A stretch of DNA of 64,000 nucleotides. Origin: Flavobacterium denitrificans DSM 15936 (GTDB taxonomy: Bacteria > Bacteroidota > Bacteroidia > Flavobacteriales > Flavobacteriaceae). Positions 8,031-16,155 of the stretch are shown here, one piece after another. The position numbers were made by a program, and so were the translations under genes. Numbering within the stretch: the stretch's first letter is position 1; every line of letters begins with the position of its first letter. The notes below the pieces were generated by a model. It made no database searches. It saw only the letters and a program-made list of their open reading frames with translations, and had not been told where the DNA came from. The stretch covers positions 62,001 through 126,000 of the forward strand of contig NZ_AUDL01000008.1 of assembly GCF_000425445.1 (NCBI RefSeq), written 5' to 3'.

Positions 8031-10886
8031 TTATTTACTCAGATACATTTTTCTTCTAGAGTACAATTCGTAGAATTGATCATCTTTCAAGTCATCAATA
8101 AACAAGATGCTTTCTCCGGTTGATTTCATCTCTGGCCCTAATGCTTTGTTTACATTCGGGAATTTGCTGAAAGAGAAAACAGGTTGTTTGATTGCGTATC
8201 CTTTTAATTGTGGATTGAAATCAAAGTCAGTTACTTTATTGTGACCTAACATTACTTTTGTAGCGTAGTTTACATAAGGCTCTCCGTAAGCTTTTGCAAT
8301 AAACGGAACCGTTCTTGAAGCTCTTGGGTTTGCTTCGATAATGTAAACGGTATCATCTTTAATTGCAAACTGAATATTGATTAAACCAACCGTTTTTAAA
8401 GCTCTCGCAATTTTATGTGTATGATCTTTAATTTGCTGCATTACAAATTCTCCTAAGTTAAAAGGAGGCAATGTTGCATTACTATCTCCAGAGTGAACAC
8501 CACAAGGCTCAATGTGCTCCATAATTCCGATGATGTAAACATTTCCATCAGCATCACAAATTGCATCAGCTTCAGCTTCAATTGCTCCAGCTAAGTAGTG
8601 GTCTAAAAGTAATTTATTTCCTGGAATTGCTTTCAACAAATCGATAACATGCTCTTCAAGCTCTTTTTTGTTGATTACAATTTTCATTCCCTGACCTCCT
8701 AATACATAAGAAGGACGAATTAAAAGTGGAAAATCTAAAGTATCCGCTAACTTTGAAGCTTCGTCAGCCGTTTCAGCGATTCCGAATCTTGGGAAAGGAA
8801 TATGCAACTCAGTCAATAAGTCTGAGAATCTTCCTCTATCTTCTGCCAAGTCAAGTGCATCGAAACTAGTTCCGATGATTTTTACACCGTATTTAGATAA
8901 TTTATCTGCTAATTTAAGAGCTGTCTGACCTCCAAGCTGAACGATTACACCTTCTGGCTTTTCGTGTTGAATGATGTCATAAATATGCTCCCAGAAAACT
9001 GGCTCGAAATATAATTTATCAGCTGTATCAAAATCTGTAGAAACCGTTTCAGGATTACAGTTGATCATGATTGTCTCATAACCGCATTCCTTAGCAGCAA
9101 GAACTCCGTGAACACAAGAGTAATCAAACTCGATTCCTTGCCCAATCCTGTTTGGTCCAGAACCCAAAACGATCACTTTCTTTTTCTCGGTTACAATACT
9201 TTCGTTGTCAACAAAACGTTCTCCGTTTGCTTTCTCGATTTCAGCTTCAAAAGTTGAGTAATAGTAAGGAGTCTGTGCTTTAAACTCAGCCGCACAAGTA
9301 TCTACTAATTTAAACACACGGTTGATTTTTTGCTCCATACGTAAAGTATGCACTTCACTTTCCAGACAGCTCATCATGTGTGCTAATTGTCTGTCTGCAA
9401 AACCTTTTTGTTTCGCCTCAAGCAATAATTCTTTTGGAAGATTTGAAACTTTGTAATTTGAGATTTCTTTTTCTAAAGTATAAAGCTCTTCGTATTGTTT
9501 TAAGAACCACATATCGATTCTTGTAATTTCATGAATAGTACTCAACGGAATTCCCATTGCGATAGCATCATAAATCACAAAAACACGATCCCAGCTTGCA
9601 TAAGTTAGTTTCTCGATAATTTGTTCGTAATTTTTGTATCCTTTTCCGTCAGCACCTAAACCGTTTCTCTTAATCTCTAAAGATTGAGTTGCTTTATGAA
9701 GTGCCTCTTGGAAAGAACGTCCAATTCCCATAACCTCACCTACAGATTTCATCTGAAGACCTAAAGTTCTGTCTGAACCTTCAAATTTATCGAAGTTCCA
9801 ACGTGGTATTTTTACGATTACATAATCCAAAGTTGGTTCGAACAGCGCCGAAGTAGATTTTGTAATTTGGTTTTGTAATTCATCTAAGTTGTATCCTAAA
9901 GCTAGTTTAGAAGCGATTTTTGCAATTGGATATCCAGTTGCTTTTGATGCTAAAGCAGAAGAACGAGATACACGAGGATTAATCTCGATTGCTACGATAT
10001 CTTCTTTTTCATCTGGTGAAACTGCGAATTGTACATTACATCCTCCAGCAAAATTTCCGATACTTCTCATCATTAAGATAGCGTAGTCACGTAATTTTTG
10101 GAAAGTTGTATCCGATAATGTCATCGCTGGCGCTACTGTAATCGAATCTCCAGTATGGATTCCCATTGGATCCATGTTCTCGATCGAACAGATAATAACA
10201 ACGTTATCATTTTTATCTCTTAAAAGCTCCAACTCATACTCTTTCCATCCCATCAAAGCTTTGTCAATCAAAACTTCGTGAATTGGAGATGCTTCAAGTC
10301 CACGAGTTAAAAGCTCATCAAAATCTTCTTTTTTGTAGACCACAGCAGCTCCAGTCCCTCCAAGTGTAAACGAAGGACGAATTACAAGCGGGAAACCAAA
10401 TTCCTGAGCAATTTCTTTTCCTTCTAAGTAAGAAGTAGCTGTTTTTGCCGGCGCAGTTGGTACTTTAATTTTTTCTAAAAGCTGTTTAAATTGCTCTCTG
10501 TCTTCAGTAATATTAATTGCGTTAACATCAACACCGATTAATCTTACTCCGAAATCCTGCCAGATTCCTTTTTCCTCAGCTTCCAAACACAAGTTCAAAG
10601 CAGTTTGCCCTCCCATAGTCGGCAAAACAGCATCAATTTGTGGATGTTCCTTAAGAATTTCAATAATCGATTTTGTAGTTAAAGGTTTCAAATAAATATG
10701 ATCGGCCATAGATGGGTCGGTCATAATCGTCGCTGGGTTTGAGTTAATCAAGATAACTTCAATTCCTTCTTCGCGAATCGAACGAGCAGATTGAGATCCT
10801 GCATAATCGAATTCGCAAGCTTGACCAATAACAATAGGTCCTGAACCTATTATTAAAACTGATTTTATTGATGTGTCTTTAGGCAT
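8031..10886 (-). CDS. carB: Carbamoyl-phosphate synthase large subunit, lacking the allosteric domain
   Basis: A 951-residue enzyme making carbamoyl phosphate from bicarbonate, two ATP and ammonia delivered by CarA, for pyrimidine and arginine synthesis. It has two homologous ATP-grasp halves, each opening with the same glycine-rich motif (GSGPIVIGQACEFDY near residue 14 and GSGPNRIGQGIEFDY near 577). The oligomerisation region joins them, and each half ends in the family segment GLQMKSVGEVMG or GPEMKSTGE. E. coli CarB has 1073 residues; this one stops about 25 residues after GPEMKSTGE, where the MGS-like regulatory domain (UMP, IMP, ornithine binding) would begin. Truncation by mutation is unlikely because both catalytic halves are intact and the C-terminus is clean. 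It is transcribed singly; a TAnnTTTG box on the minus strand lies at 10956-10963. carA is not adjacent. Confidence 0.96.
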   Translation of the reverse strand: MPKDTSIKSVLIIGSGPIVIGQACEFDYAGSQSARSIREEGIEVILINSNPATIMTDPSMADHIYLKPLTTKSIIEILKEHPQIDAVLPTMGGQTALNLCLEAEEKGIWQDFGVRLIGVDVNAINITEDREQFKQLLEKIKVPTAPAKTATSYLEGKEIAQEFGFPLVIRPSFTLGGTGAAVVYKKEDFDELLTRGLEASPIHEVLIDKALMGWKEYELELLRDKNDNVVIICSIENMDPMGIHTGDSITVAPAMTLSDTTFQKLRDYAILMMRSIGNFAGGCNVQFAVSPDEKEDIVAIEINPRVSRSSALASKATGYPIAKIASKLALGYNLDELQNQITKSTSALFEPTLDYVIVKIPRWNFDKFEGSDRTLGLQMKSVGEVMGIGRSFQEALHKATQSLEIKRNGLGADGKGYKNYEQIIEKLTYASWDRVFVIYDAIAMGIPLSTIHEITRIDMWFLKQYEELYTLEKEISNYKVSNLPKELLLEAKQKGFADRQLAHMMSCLESEVHTLRMEQKINRVFKLVDTCAAEFKAQTPYYYSTFEAEIEKANGERFVDNESIVTEKKKVIVLGSGPNRIGQGIEFDYSCVHGVLAAKECGYETIMINCNPETVSTDFDTADKLYFEPVFWEHIYDIIQHEKPEGVIVQLGGQTALKLADKLSKYGVKIIGTSFDALDLAEDRGRFSDLLTELHIPFPRFGIAETADEASKLADTLDFPLLIRPSYVLGGQGMKIVINKKELEEHVIDLLKAIPGNKLLLDHYLAGAIEAEADAICDADGNVYIIGIMEHIEPCGVHSGDSNATLPPFNLGEFVMQQIKDHTHKIARALKTVGLINIQFAIKDDTVYIIEANPRASRTVPFIAKAYGEPYVNYATKVMLGHNKVTDFDFNPQLKGYAIKQPVFSFSKFPNVNKALGPEMKSTGESILFIDDLKDDQFYELYSRRKMYLSK

Positions 10887-10983
10887 TTTGTATGTATTGT
10901 GTAGTTATTATTGTATTCAAAAAACATTCACAGTGCTTTAGAAACTAGAATGTTACAAATTTATTACCGACAAGGTATAAAAA

Positions 10984-11011
10984 AAGGCGATACTAAAAAA
11001 GTAATCGCCTT
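10984..11011 (-). terminator. Terminator of rpmH
   Basis: The stem AAGGCGATTAC/GTATCGCCTT on the minus strand is followed by a T-run. It lies about 20 bases past the rpmH stop and before the carB leader. Confidence 0.85.
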
Positions 11012-11030
11012 ATGTATGTTTATACAAACA

Positions 11031-11192
11031 TTATTTTTTGTGTCTAGGCTCGCTAGAAACAGTTAATTTATGTCTTCCTTTTGCTCTTCTACGCGCTAGA
11101 ACTTTTCTTCCATTCGCAGAAGCCATTCTGTCCATAAATCCGTGCTTATTTCTTCTTTTTCTTTTCGATGGTTGAAATGTTCTTTTGCTCAT
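11031..11192 (-). CDS. rpmH: 50S ribosomal protein L34
   Basis: A 53-residue, very basic protein. It begins [19 protein letters not shown] and continues [20 protein letters not shown], the invariant L34 signature; length is normal for the family. L34 belongs to the large ribosomal subunit. The gene has its own good promoter 76 bases upstream and its own terminator, so it is a single-gene unit. The common bacterial rpmH-rnpA-dnaA arrangement is absent here: the neighbour behind it is carB. Confidence 0.97.
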
Positions 11193-11267
11193 TGCTTTGT
11201 ATCTTTAAAAATGGTATCTATTAACTCTTTATTTTGGTTTTGGATATCGTTGTTCAAAAACCGAGTG

Positions 11268-11297
11268 CAAATATACAAAGACTTTTTTCACTGGCAA
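11268..11297 (-). promoter_or_regulatory. rpmH promoter
   Basis: Read on the minus strand: TTG at 11297-11295, a 19-base spacer, then TATATTTG at 11275-11268. This is a full match to the Bacteroidota housekeeping promoter. Confidence 0.8.
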
Positions 11298-11361
11298 GCA
11301 CTTTTATAAAAATATTTTTAATTCCTTTTACTATATTTGCAATCACAAATATACATCTATT

Positions 11362-11877
11362 ATGTTTAACAAAAATATTAAACTTATTTTGGCCGGACTT
11401 CTAGTAGTGGCGGGCATTTGGCAATTTACAGAAAGTAATATCGGGAATGGTATATTCTTGATTTTATTGACTGCAATTCCAATTTTTCTTTATTTCAAAA
11501 ACGAATTTATCCTTTTGGCTTTCCTTAAATTAAGAAAACAAGATTTTCCTGGAGCTCAAAAATGGCTAGCATACATCAAAAATCCTGAAACTGCTTTGGT
11601 AAGAAAACAACAAGGATACTTCAATTACCTTCACGGAATCATGTTATCTCAAACCAATATCAATCAGGCTGAGAAACATTTCAAGAAAGCAATCGAGTTT
11701 GGATTATCAATGGATATGGATTTGGCTGTAGCCAAATTAAACCTTGCTGGAGTTGCTATGTCACGCAGAAGAAAGCTTGAAGCGACTAATTTATTAAACG
11801 AAGCTAAGAAATTAGACAAACAAGGAATGCTGAAAGAGCAAATCTCGATGATGAAAGAGCAAATGAAGAAAATCTAA
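11362..11877 (+). CDS. Membrane protein with TPR-like repeats
   Basis: A 171-residue protein with two hydrophobic helices at the N-terminus (about 8-25 and 29-52). A cytosolic or periplasmic helical domain follows, in which the segments YFNYLHGIMLSQTNINQAEKHF and AVAKLNLAGVAMSRRRKLEAT look like tetratricopeptide-type helix pairs. TPRs bind partner proteins, so an adaptor or assembly role is likely, but no partner is identifiable. TATATTTG at 11332-11339 is a good -7 box, giving a leader of about 15-20 bases. It stands alone between rpmH and a convergent hydrolase gene. The family is common in Flavobacteriaceae and functionally undescribed as far as I know. Confidence 0.7.
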   Translation: MFNKNIKLILAGLLVVAGIWQFTESNIGNGIFLILLTAIPIFLYFKNEFILLAFLKLRKQDFPGAQKWLAYIKNPETALVRKQQGYFNYLHGIMLSQTNINQAEKHFKKAIEFGLSMDMDLAVAKLNLAGVAMSRRRKLEATNLLNEAKKLDKQGMLKEQISMMKEQMKKI

Positions 11878-11896
11878 TTCTCTAAATTACAATATT

Positions 11897-11940
11897 AAAA
11901 ATCCTAAATTCCAATTAATTGTGAATTTGGGATTTTTTTT
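11897..11940 (+). terminator. Terminator of the TPR gene
   Basis: An imperfect stem AAAAATCCTAAATTCCAA / GTGAATTTGGGATTTTT with a 6-base loop runs directly into a T-run. The 138 bases after it, up to the hydrolase gene, hold only a short palindrome (GTCATTTGAAATGAC) and nothing else recognisable. Confidence 0.7.
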
Positions 11941-12078
11941 ATTTTAAATTTTCTTCCTAACACGAGACCAACGCTTAGTTTGTCATTTGAAATGACAAGA
12001 TTATGCTAGAATCTTCAAAGAATTGGGATTTGTACCCGAGAGATAGCAAATAGGCGAAGCAATTTTTAAAATTGGAAT

Positions 12079-12738
12079 TTAATCCTCCAATATAATAGAA
12101 GGCAAATTCTCATTGAGCCATTTATATTTATTCAAAATCATAATATGAGTTCCTCCTTTTACCACAATACATTTATTAATATACTTTATAGGAAAAACAT
12201 CATCCTGATCACCATGAATATGAATAACATTTTCATCAACTTTATTTCTGTCCCATAAAATAACAGACTCTACAGCCCATTGCAGATAATTAAGATCACG
12301 GACTGCTAAGAACTTTTCGTATAACTTAATTCGTTTATTGACTTTTTCTCCAAAAGAATATTTCGCCAGATTCTCAATATTCAAAATCAGCTTCATCGGA
12401 ATTAGCTTATATGCTTTTGTAGTTTTCCCAATTTTCATTCTTCTTGGAAACTCAGCATTGCTCCTTACACTAGAAATAATAATTACTTTTTGAGCTTTTA
12501 TATGTTTCGAAATTTCTTGAACTAAAATGCCTCCAAATGAAACTCCAATCAAAACCGGATTTTCATGTTTGATTTTCTGAGCAATACGAATAGCATAATC
12601 AGACAAAGATTCTTTTTGTTTTGGAATTTCCCATTCGAGCAAATGAGTTTCAAAGACAGATTCATCTAATTTAATTCTTTCAAAAATAGCTGGGCTAGCC
12701 GCCAGACCAGGCATAAAATAAACAGGAATTTTACTCAT
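12079..12738 (-). CDS. Alpha/beta hydrolase
   Basis: A 219-residue alpha/beta-hydrolase-fold protein. The nucleophile elbow GVSFGG places Ser67 as nucleophile. An acid in GDQDD (about 177-180) and His198 in GGTHIM complete a plausible catalytic triad. The N-terminus YFMPGLAASPAIFERI matches the small hydrolases of Bacteroidota annotated only by fold. There is no signal peptide, so it is cytosolic. It is monocistronic and convergent with the TPR gene. The substrate cannot be read from the sequence; an esterase or thioesterase is possible. The start is the ATG nearest the conserved IPVYFMPG strand. Confidence 0.75.
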   Translation of the reverse strand: MSKIPVYFMPGLAASPAIFERIKLDESVFETHLLEWEIPKQKESLSDYAIRIAQKIKHENPVLIGVSFGGILVQEISKHIKAQKVIIISSVRSNAEFPRRMKIGKTTKAYKLIPMKLILNIENLAKYSFGEKVNKRIKLYEKFLAVRDLNYLQWAVESVILWDRNKVDENVIHIHGDQDDVFPIKYINKCIVVKGGTHIMILNKYKWLNENLPSIILED

Positions 12739-12910
12739 TTGTCAAAAAAGGGATTTTAATTACAAATTTGAATTTCAAGATAAATTTACTTTTTTAAACA
12801 ATATGCACAGCAAATCCTACACCATAATTATATATTAAAACAAATAAAATTACAAAATATGTAAAAATTCAGCCATGCAAAAAATAATTTCATATTGAAA
12901 ATCAAATGAT

Positions 12911-12918
12911 TAACTTTG
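12911..12918 (+). promoter_or_regulatory. Possible -7 box in the 283-base gap before the GNAT-like gene
   Basis: TAACTTTG matches TAnnTTTG, with no TTG at the proper spacing. It would give a leader of about 100 bases. The rest of this AT-rich gap (12739-13021) shows no gene, repeat or RNA signature that I recognise. Confidence 0.45.
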
Positions 12919-13021
12919 CAGTCCAAATCGCTCGTGTTTAACATTCTTCGACAAGCTTTTAAACAGAGCAAATCGCCCAAATCTATTTTATATTTTAAAC
13001 CTACTAAAAAAATGAAAAATT

Positions 13022-13327
13022 ATGGAATCAACTGAAATTACTGCCCCGATCAAAGACAACACTTTCGCTAGACAATTTGAAACTATTGCCCCTGAAGGAA
13101 TGCTTACTGTTGAATATTCATTTCAGGAAAAGAAAATTTTCTTAACTAAAATCAACACACCGGAAGGTTTTGACAATCAAATTGTGATTGACAACATGCT
13201 AAAAAGCATTATGGAACTCAATACCGAAAAGAAATTCAGAGTTGTGCCGATTCATCCAAAAATTGTGACTTTTTTCAAAAAAAACCCAAAATACAAGGAA
13301 TTGCTTCCTCCAGGAATCAGGATCTAA
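13022..13327 (+). CDS. Small GNAT-fold protein, YjdJ-like N-acetyltransferase
   Basis: A 101-residue protein matching the plan of the short YjdJ/GCN5-related family: a strand pair (GMLTVEYSFQEKKIFLTKINTPEG), a helix (IVIDNMLKSIMELNTEKK) and the segment RVVPIHPKIVTFFKKNPKY. In homologues that last segment reads roughly 'I.P.CP.....F..NP.Y' and closes the acetyl-CoA pocket. The cysteine common in that segment is a histidine-lysine pair here. Family members are minimal acetyltransferase-like folds whose substrates are not known. Its last bases overlap the end of the convergent transporter gene (13324-13327). The call is by pattern only. Confidence 0.6.
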   Translation: MESTEITAPIKDNTFARQFETIAPEGMLTVEYSFQEKKIFLTKINTPEGFDNQIVIDNMLKSIMELNTEKKFRVVPIHPKIVTFFKKNPKYKELLPPGIRI

Positions 13328-14754
13328 AAATACCCAATTACTCGGAGCCACAAACCTCCTATTACCATGTAAATAAAGAGCATAACCAATCCGGTTATTA
13401 ACCCTTTGACCCACCAGCTTTTTAGGTCGACATAACCGCTTCCAAAAAAGACTGGTGCCGGTCCATGTCCATAATGCGTTAAAGTCCCATATAACGACCC
13501 AACAAAACCAAGCATAAAAGCCAACAACAGCCCTGGAATTCCAAGCGAAACCCCTACTCCCAACAAAGCCGCATACATAGCAGCTACGTGCGCCGTTGCG
13601 CTTGCAAAAAGATAATGGCTAAAGAAATAAACTAAAATAATTATAGGAAAAGCCATTTGCCAGCTTAGCCCTCCTATTTCAGCTTTAATCAAATCACTGA
13701 ACCATGCAATAAAACCTAGCTCATTTAACGAACTCGCCATCATTACAAGAACTGAAAACCAAACAATAGTATCCCACGCGCCTTTTTCGGCTTTTACATC
13801 ATCCCAAGTCAGAACTGAAGTCAAAAGCAAAATAACCAAGCCAATAAATGCGGTGGTTGTTGCATCTATAGAAAACAAATCACCTGTCATCCATAAAAAC
13901 AACAAAATGAAGAATGTGAGAAGCATCATCCATTCATTACGGGTAATTGCTCCCATTTCTTTAAGTTTTTGAGCAGCAATTTGTGGCGCATCTCCAGTTT
14001 TTTTCAATTCTGGCGGATATATTTTATACAACACAAACGGAATCACAAAAAAAGCAACAAGCCCAGGAACAATTCCCGCCACTGCCCATGAAATCCAGCT
14101 TATTTTAATACCCAAATTAGCTGCAAATTTTTGACACATTGGATTACTAGCGGTTCCCGTCAAAAACATTGATGATGCAATTAAATTGGCATTATAACTA
14201 TTCAAAGTAAGATATGCTCCTAATTTTCGATGTGTTTCTGGCTGATCTGGCATAGAGCCAAAACTCATTGACATTGATTTCATAATTGGATATACAATTC
14301 CCCCGCCTCGAGCTGTATTGCTTGGGACAGCTGGCGCCAAAACCAAATCGGCTAAACCTAAACCATAAGCGAGCCCAAGTGAACTTTTTCCAAAAATTCG
14401 AACAAAAAGAAAAGCGATTCTGTTCCCTAAACCCGTTTTAATAAATCCTCTTGCTATAAAGAATGAAATTCCGATAAGCCAAATTACCTTATCGCCAAAC
14501 CCCTTCAAAGCCAAGGTAATAGATTTTCCAGCATCACCAGGTGCTAAAACCTGAGAAAATGCCGTAATCGCAATTGCAATCATACACATGGTTCCCATTG
14601 GCGCAGCTTTTAGAATAATCCCTAAAATAGTCGCGACAAAAATGGCAAACAAATGCCATGCTTCAACAACAACACCTTCAGGAGCAGGAATCAACCAAAT
14701 TGCAATTCCAACGGCAAGCGTAATCAGAGTTTGAGGAATTTGTACTTCTTTCAT
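13324..14754 (-). CDS. DASS/SLC13-family anion symporter
   Basis: A 476-residue inner-membrane transporter with about 11-13 hydrophobic helices. The two signature hairpins of the family are visible: PSNTARGGG (SNT motif, near residue 142) and TGTASNPM in the middle. Members carry dicarboxylates such as succinate, malate or 2-oxoglutarate, or sulfate, usually with sodium. The residues do not let me choose among these. It lies 20 bases behind the porin gene, so both are made from one message: an outer-membrane pore plus an inner-membrane carrier for the same anion is the simple reading. Its stop codon overlaps that of the convergent GNAT-like gene. Confidence 0.85.
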   Translation of the reverse strand: MKEVQIPQTLITLAVGIAIWLIPAPEGVVVEAWHLFAIFVATILGIILKAAPMGTMCMIAIAITAFSQVLAPGDAGKSITLALKGFGDKVIWLIGISFFIARGFIKTGLGNRIAFLFVRIFGKSSLGLAYGLGLADLVLAPAVPSNTARGGGIVYPIMKSMSMSFGSMPDQPETHRKLGAYLTLNSYNANLIASSMFLTGTASNPMCQKFAANLGIKISWISWAVAGIVPGLVAFFVIPFVLYKIYPPELKKTGDAPQIAAQKLKEMGAITRNEWMMLLTFFILLFLWMTGDLFSIDATTTAFIGLVILLLTSVLTWDDVKAEKGAWDTIVWFSVLVMMASSLNELGFIAWFSDLIKAEIGGLSWQMAFPIIILVYFFSHYLFASATAHVAAMYAALLGVGVSLGIPGLLLAFMLGFVGSLYGTLTHYGHGPAPVFFGSGYVDLKSWWVKGLITGLVMLFIYMVIGGLWLRVIGYF

Positions 14755-14774
14755 AAAAACAAGATTTAAATTAA

Positions 14775-15926
14775 TTAAAGTCTAAGCTGGAGCTGTATTA
14801 AAAACAAATCATTATCATAGGTTGTTGAATCAGGAATATTATGATCAAATTTATCGATTTGGAATCCCGCTTCAATTCGCCCTAAATAGGCTTTTCCAAA
14901 TTCAAGACCTAACATTGGCGTGAAGGTCTGTCTCAAATTAGAGTTTACTTTATAACTCGGATCAAACCTCTCGTAACGACATGACACTTCTAAAGCTGTC
15001 AGTTTTTTATAATCAACAACATATCTTAAATTTGGCAAAAAATAGATTCCTTGCATTTGATAATCACCCAAATCCGCAGTTCTTGAAGCCGCAGGCAAAG
15101 AAAAATACAAATTATGGTTTGTACCTTGTTTGTACTCAATCTGCAAATCAAAACTAAATCGATCCGTAAGCTTAAAATCACTTGTGATATCGGCGCCTAT
15201 TGCAAAAACATCTTCTTTGAAAACTTTTCCAAAACCACCATTCAATCCTAAATTAATATCATATTTTTTAGATAGTTGCAAAACCCATCTACTAGAGAAT
15301 TGCTTCCCGTTATCCTTATCCATTTCGGCATTTTTTCCGTTTCCGTTTATAACCGAAACAGCATAACTCAAAGGGATTTTTCCAACATCAAAAGTACCTG
15401 TTGCCGAAGCACCAATTTGAAAACTTGTCCAGCCATTTTTTCCAAATTCATAATATTGATTTGAAAAATCGAACGACTTTATAATATCAACTGGAACTAA
15501 TTCCTCGATACCAAACGCAGGACGAAATTGCCCCCCAATTAAAGCAATATATTTATTGAAAGTATATTTTCCGTAAGCATTCTCAAGAACTTTCCCTTTT
15601 GTATCTGATTTAAAATCAGCCAAATTCACCAAAATCACAACCTCAGTAGTTTCACTTAATTTTGTATTGAGTCCAACACGCATTCTTTTGATATCAAATG
15701 AACTCTGTGTAACATCGCCGGTTGAATGATTAGCGCCCAAAACATCGACATTCTCACCAAAACTTTCTAAATATCGAGCCTGAATAAGTCCTTTAAACTG
15801 AAAAGTCGGGTATTTTATACTGTTTCCAGAATCAACTGCTGGTAGATTTTCAGCAGTTTGTGCATTTGAAAATAGTGGCAAAATAAAAAAAACGAAGACA
15901 ATTTTCATGAGTAGCTCTCTATTCAT
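14775..15926 (-). CDS. Outer-membrane porin, OprO/P (phosphate-selective) type
   Basis: A 383-residue barrel protein with a signal peptide ending near FSNAQ (residue 23). Residues 42-60 (FQFKGLIQARYLESFGE) and the following DIKRMRVGLNTKLSETTEVVI are the usual start of Porin_O_P barrels. Alternating beta strands run to a C-terminal LQLRL. Such porins form anion channels; phosphate selectivity is documented only for the Pseudomonas proteins. Co-transcription with the anion symporter suggests supply of its substrate to the periplasm. The neighbouring 16.0 kb gap has no clear TAnnTTTG box on this strand, so the promoter remains unplaced. The 182 bases upstream are AT-rich and otherwise empty apart from the next gene's terminator. 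Confidence 0.82.
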   Translation of the reverse strand: MNRELLMKIVFVFFILPLFSNAQTAENLPAVDSGNSIKYPTFQFKGLIQARYLESFGENVDVLGANHSTGDVTQSSFDIKRMRVGLNTKLSETTEVVILVNLADFKSDTKGKVLENAYGKYTFNKYIALIGGQFRPAFGIEELVPVDIIKSFDFSNQYYEFGKNGWTSFQIGASATGTFDVGKIPLSYAVSVINGNGKNAEMDKDNGKQFSSRWVLQLSKKYDINLGLNGGFGKVFKEDVFAIGADITSDFKLTDRFSFDLQIEYKQGTNHNLYFSLPAASRTADLGDYQMQGIYFLPNLRYVVDYKKLTALEVSCRYERFDPSYKVNSNLRQTFTPMLGLEFGKAYLGRIEAGFQIDKFDHNIPDSTTYDNDLFLIQLQLRL

Positions 15927-16108
15927 AGGCTTTTAAATTCAATTACGATATAGGATTCGAATCAATCTTTCCTATCATACAAAAACAAAAAAAAAACACA
16001 AACCCTTAAAAATCAATACAAATGGCATTATAAAAATAATAAAAAAACAACAACTTGTAAAAATAGTTGCATTAAAATACAGTTATCATTTTTAACAGCG
16101 CAAAAAAA

Positions 16109-16133
16109 AAGGCGCAAAAATCAACTTGCGCCT
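16109..16133 (-). terminator. Terminator of the ABC-F gene
   Basis: The stem AAGGCGCAA/TTGCGCCTT is followed by a T-run on the minus strand. Confidence 0.88.
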
Positions 16134-16155
16134 TTTTAAATATATTTAAAATATT

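Noticed and set aside
9889..10086. Open frames antisense to carB and many other genes
   Set aside because: They mirror the codon pattern of the real genes, have no promoter and no recognisable protein features.
8031..10886. carB as a frameshifted or truncated pseudogene
   Set aside because: Both ATP-grasp halves are complete and the short C-terminus ends cleanly at a natural domain border followed by a terminator.
12739..13021. A possible small RNA or short peptide in the long leader before the GNAT-like gene
   Set aside because: No stable closed structure or conserved motif was seen, and the only ATG frame is 11 codons.
13199..13414. Open frame opposite the GNAT-like gene end
   Set aside because: It overlaps two well-supported genes and has no domain or promoter.
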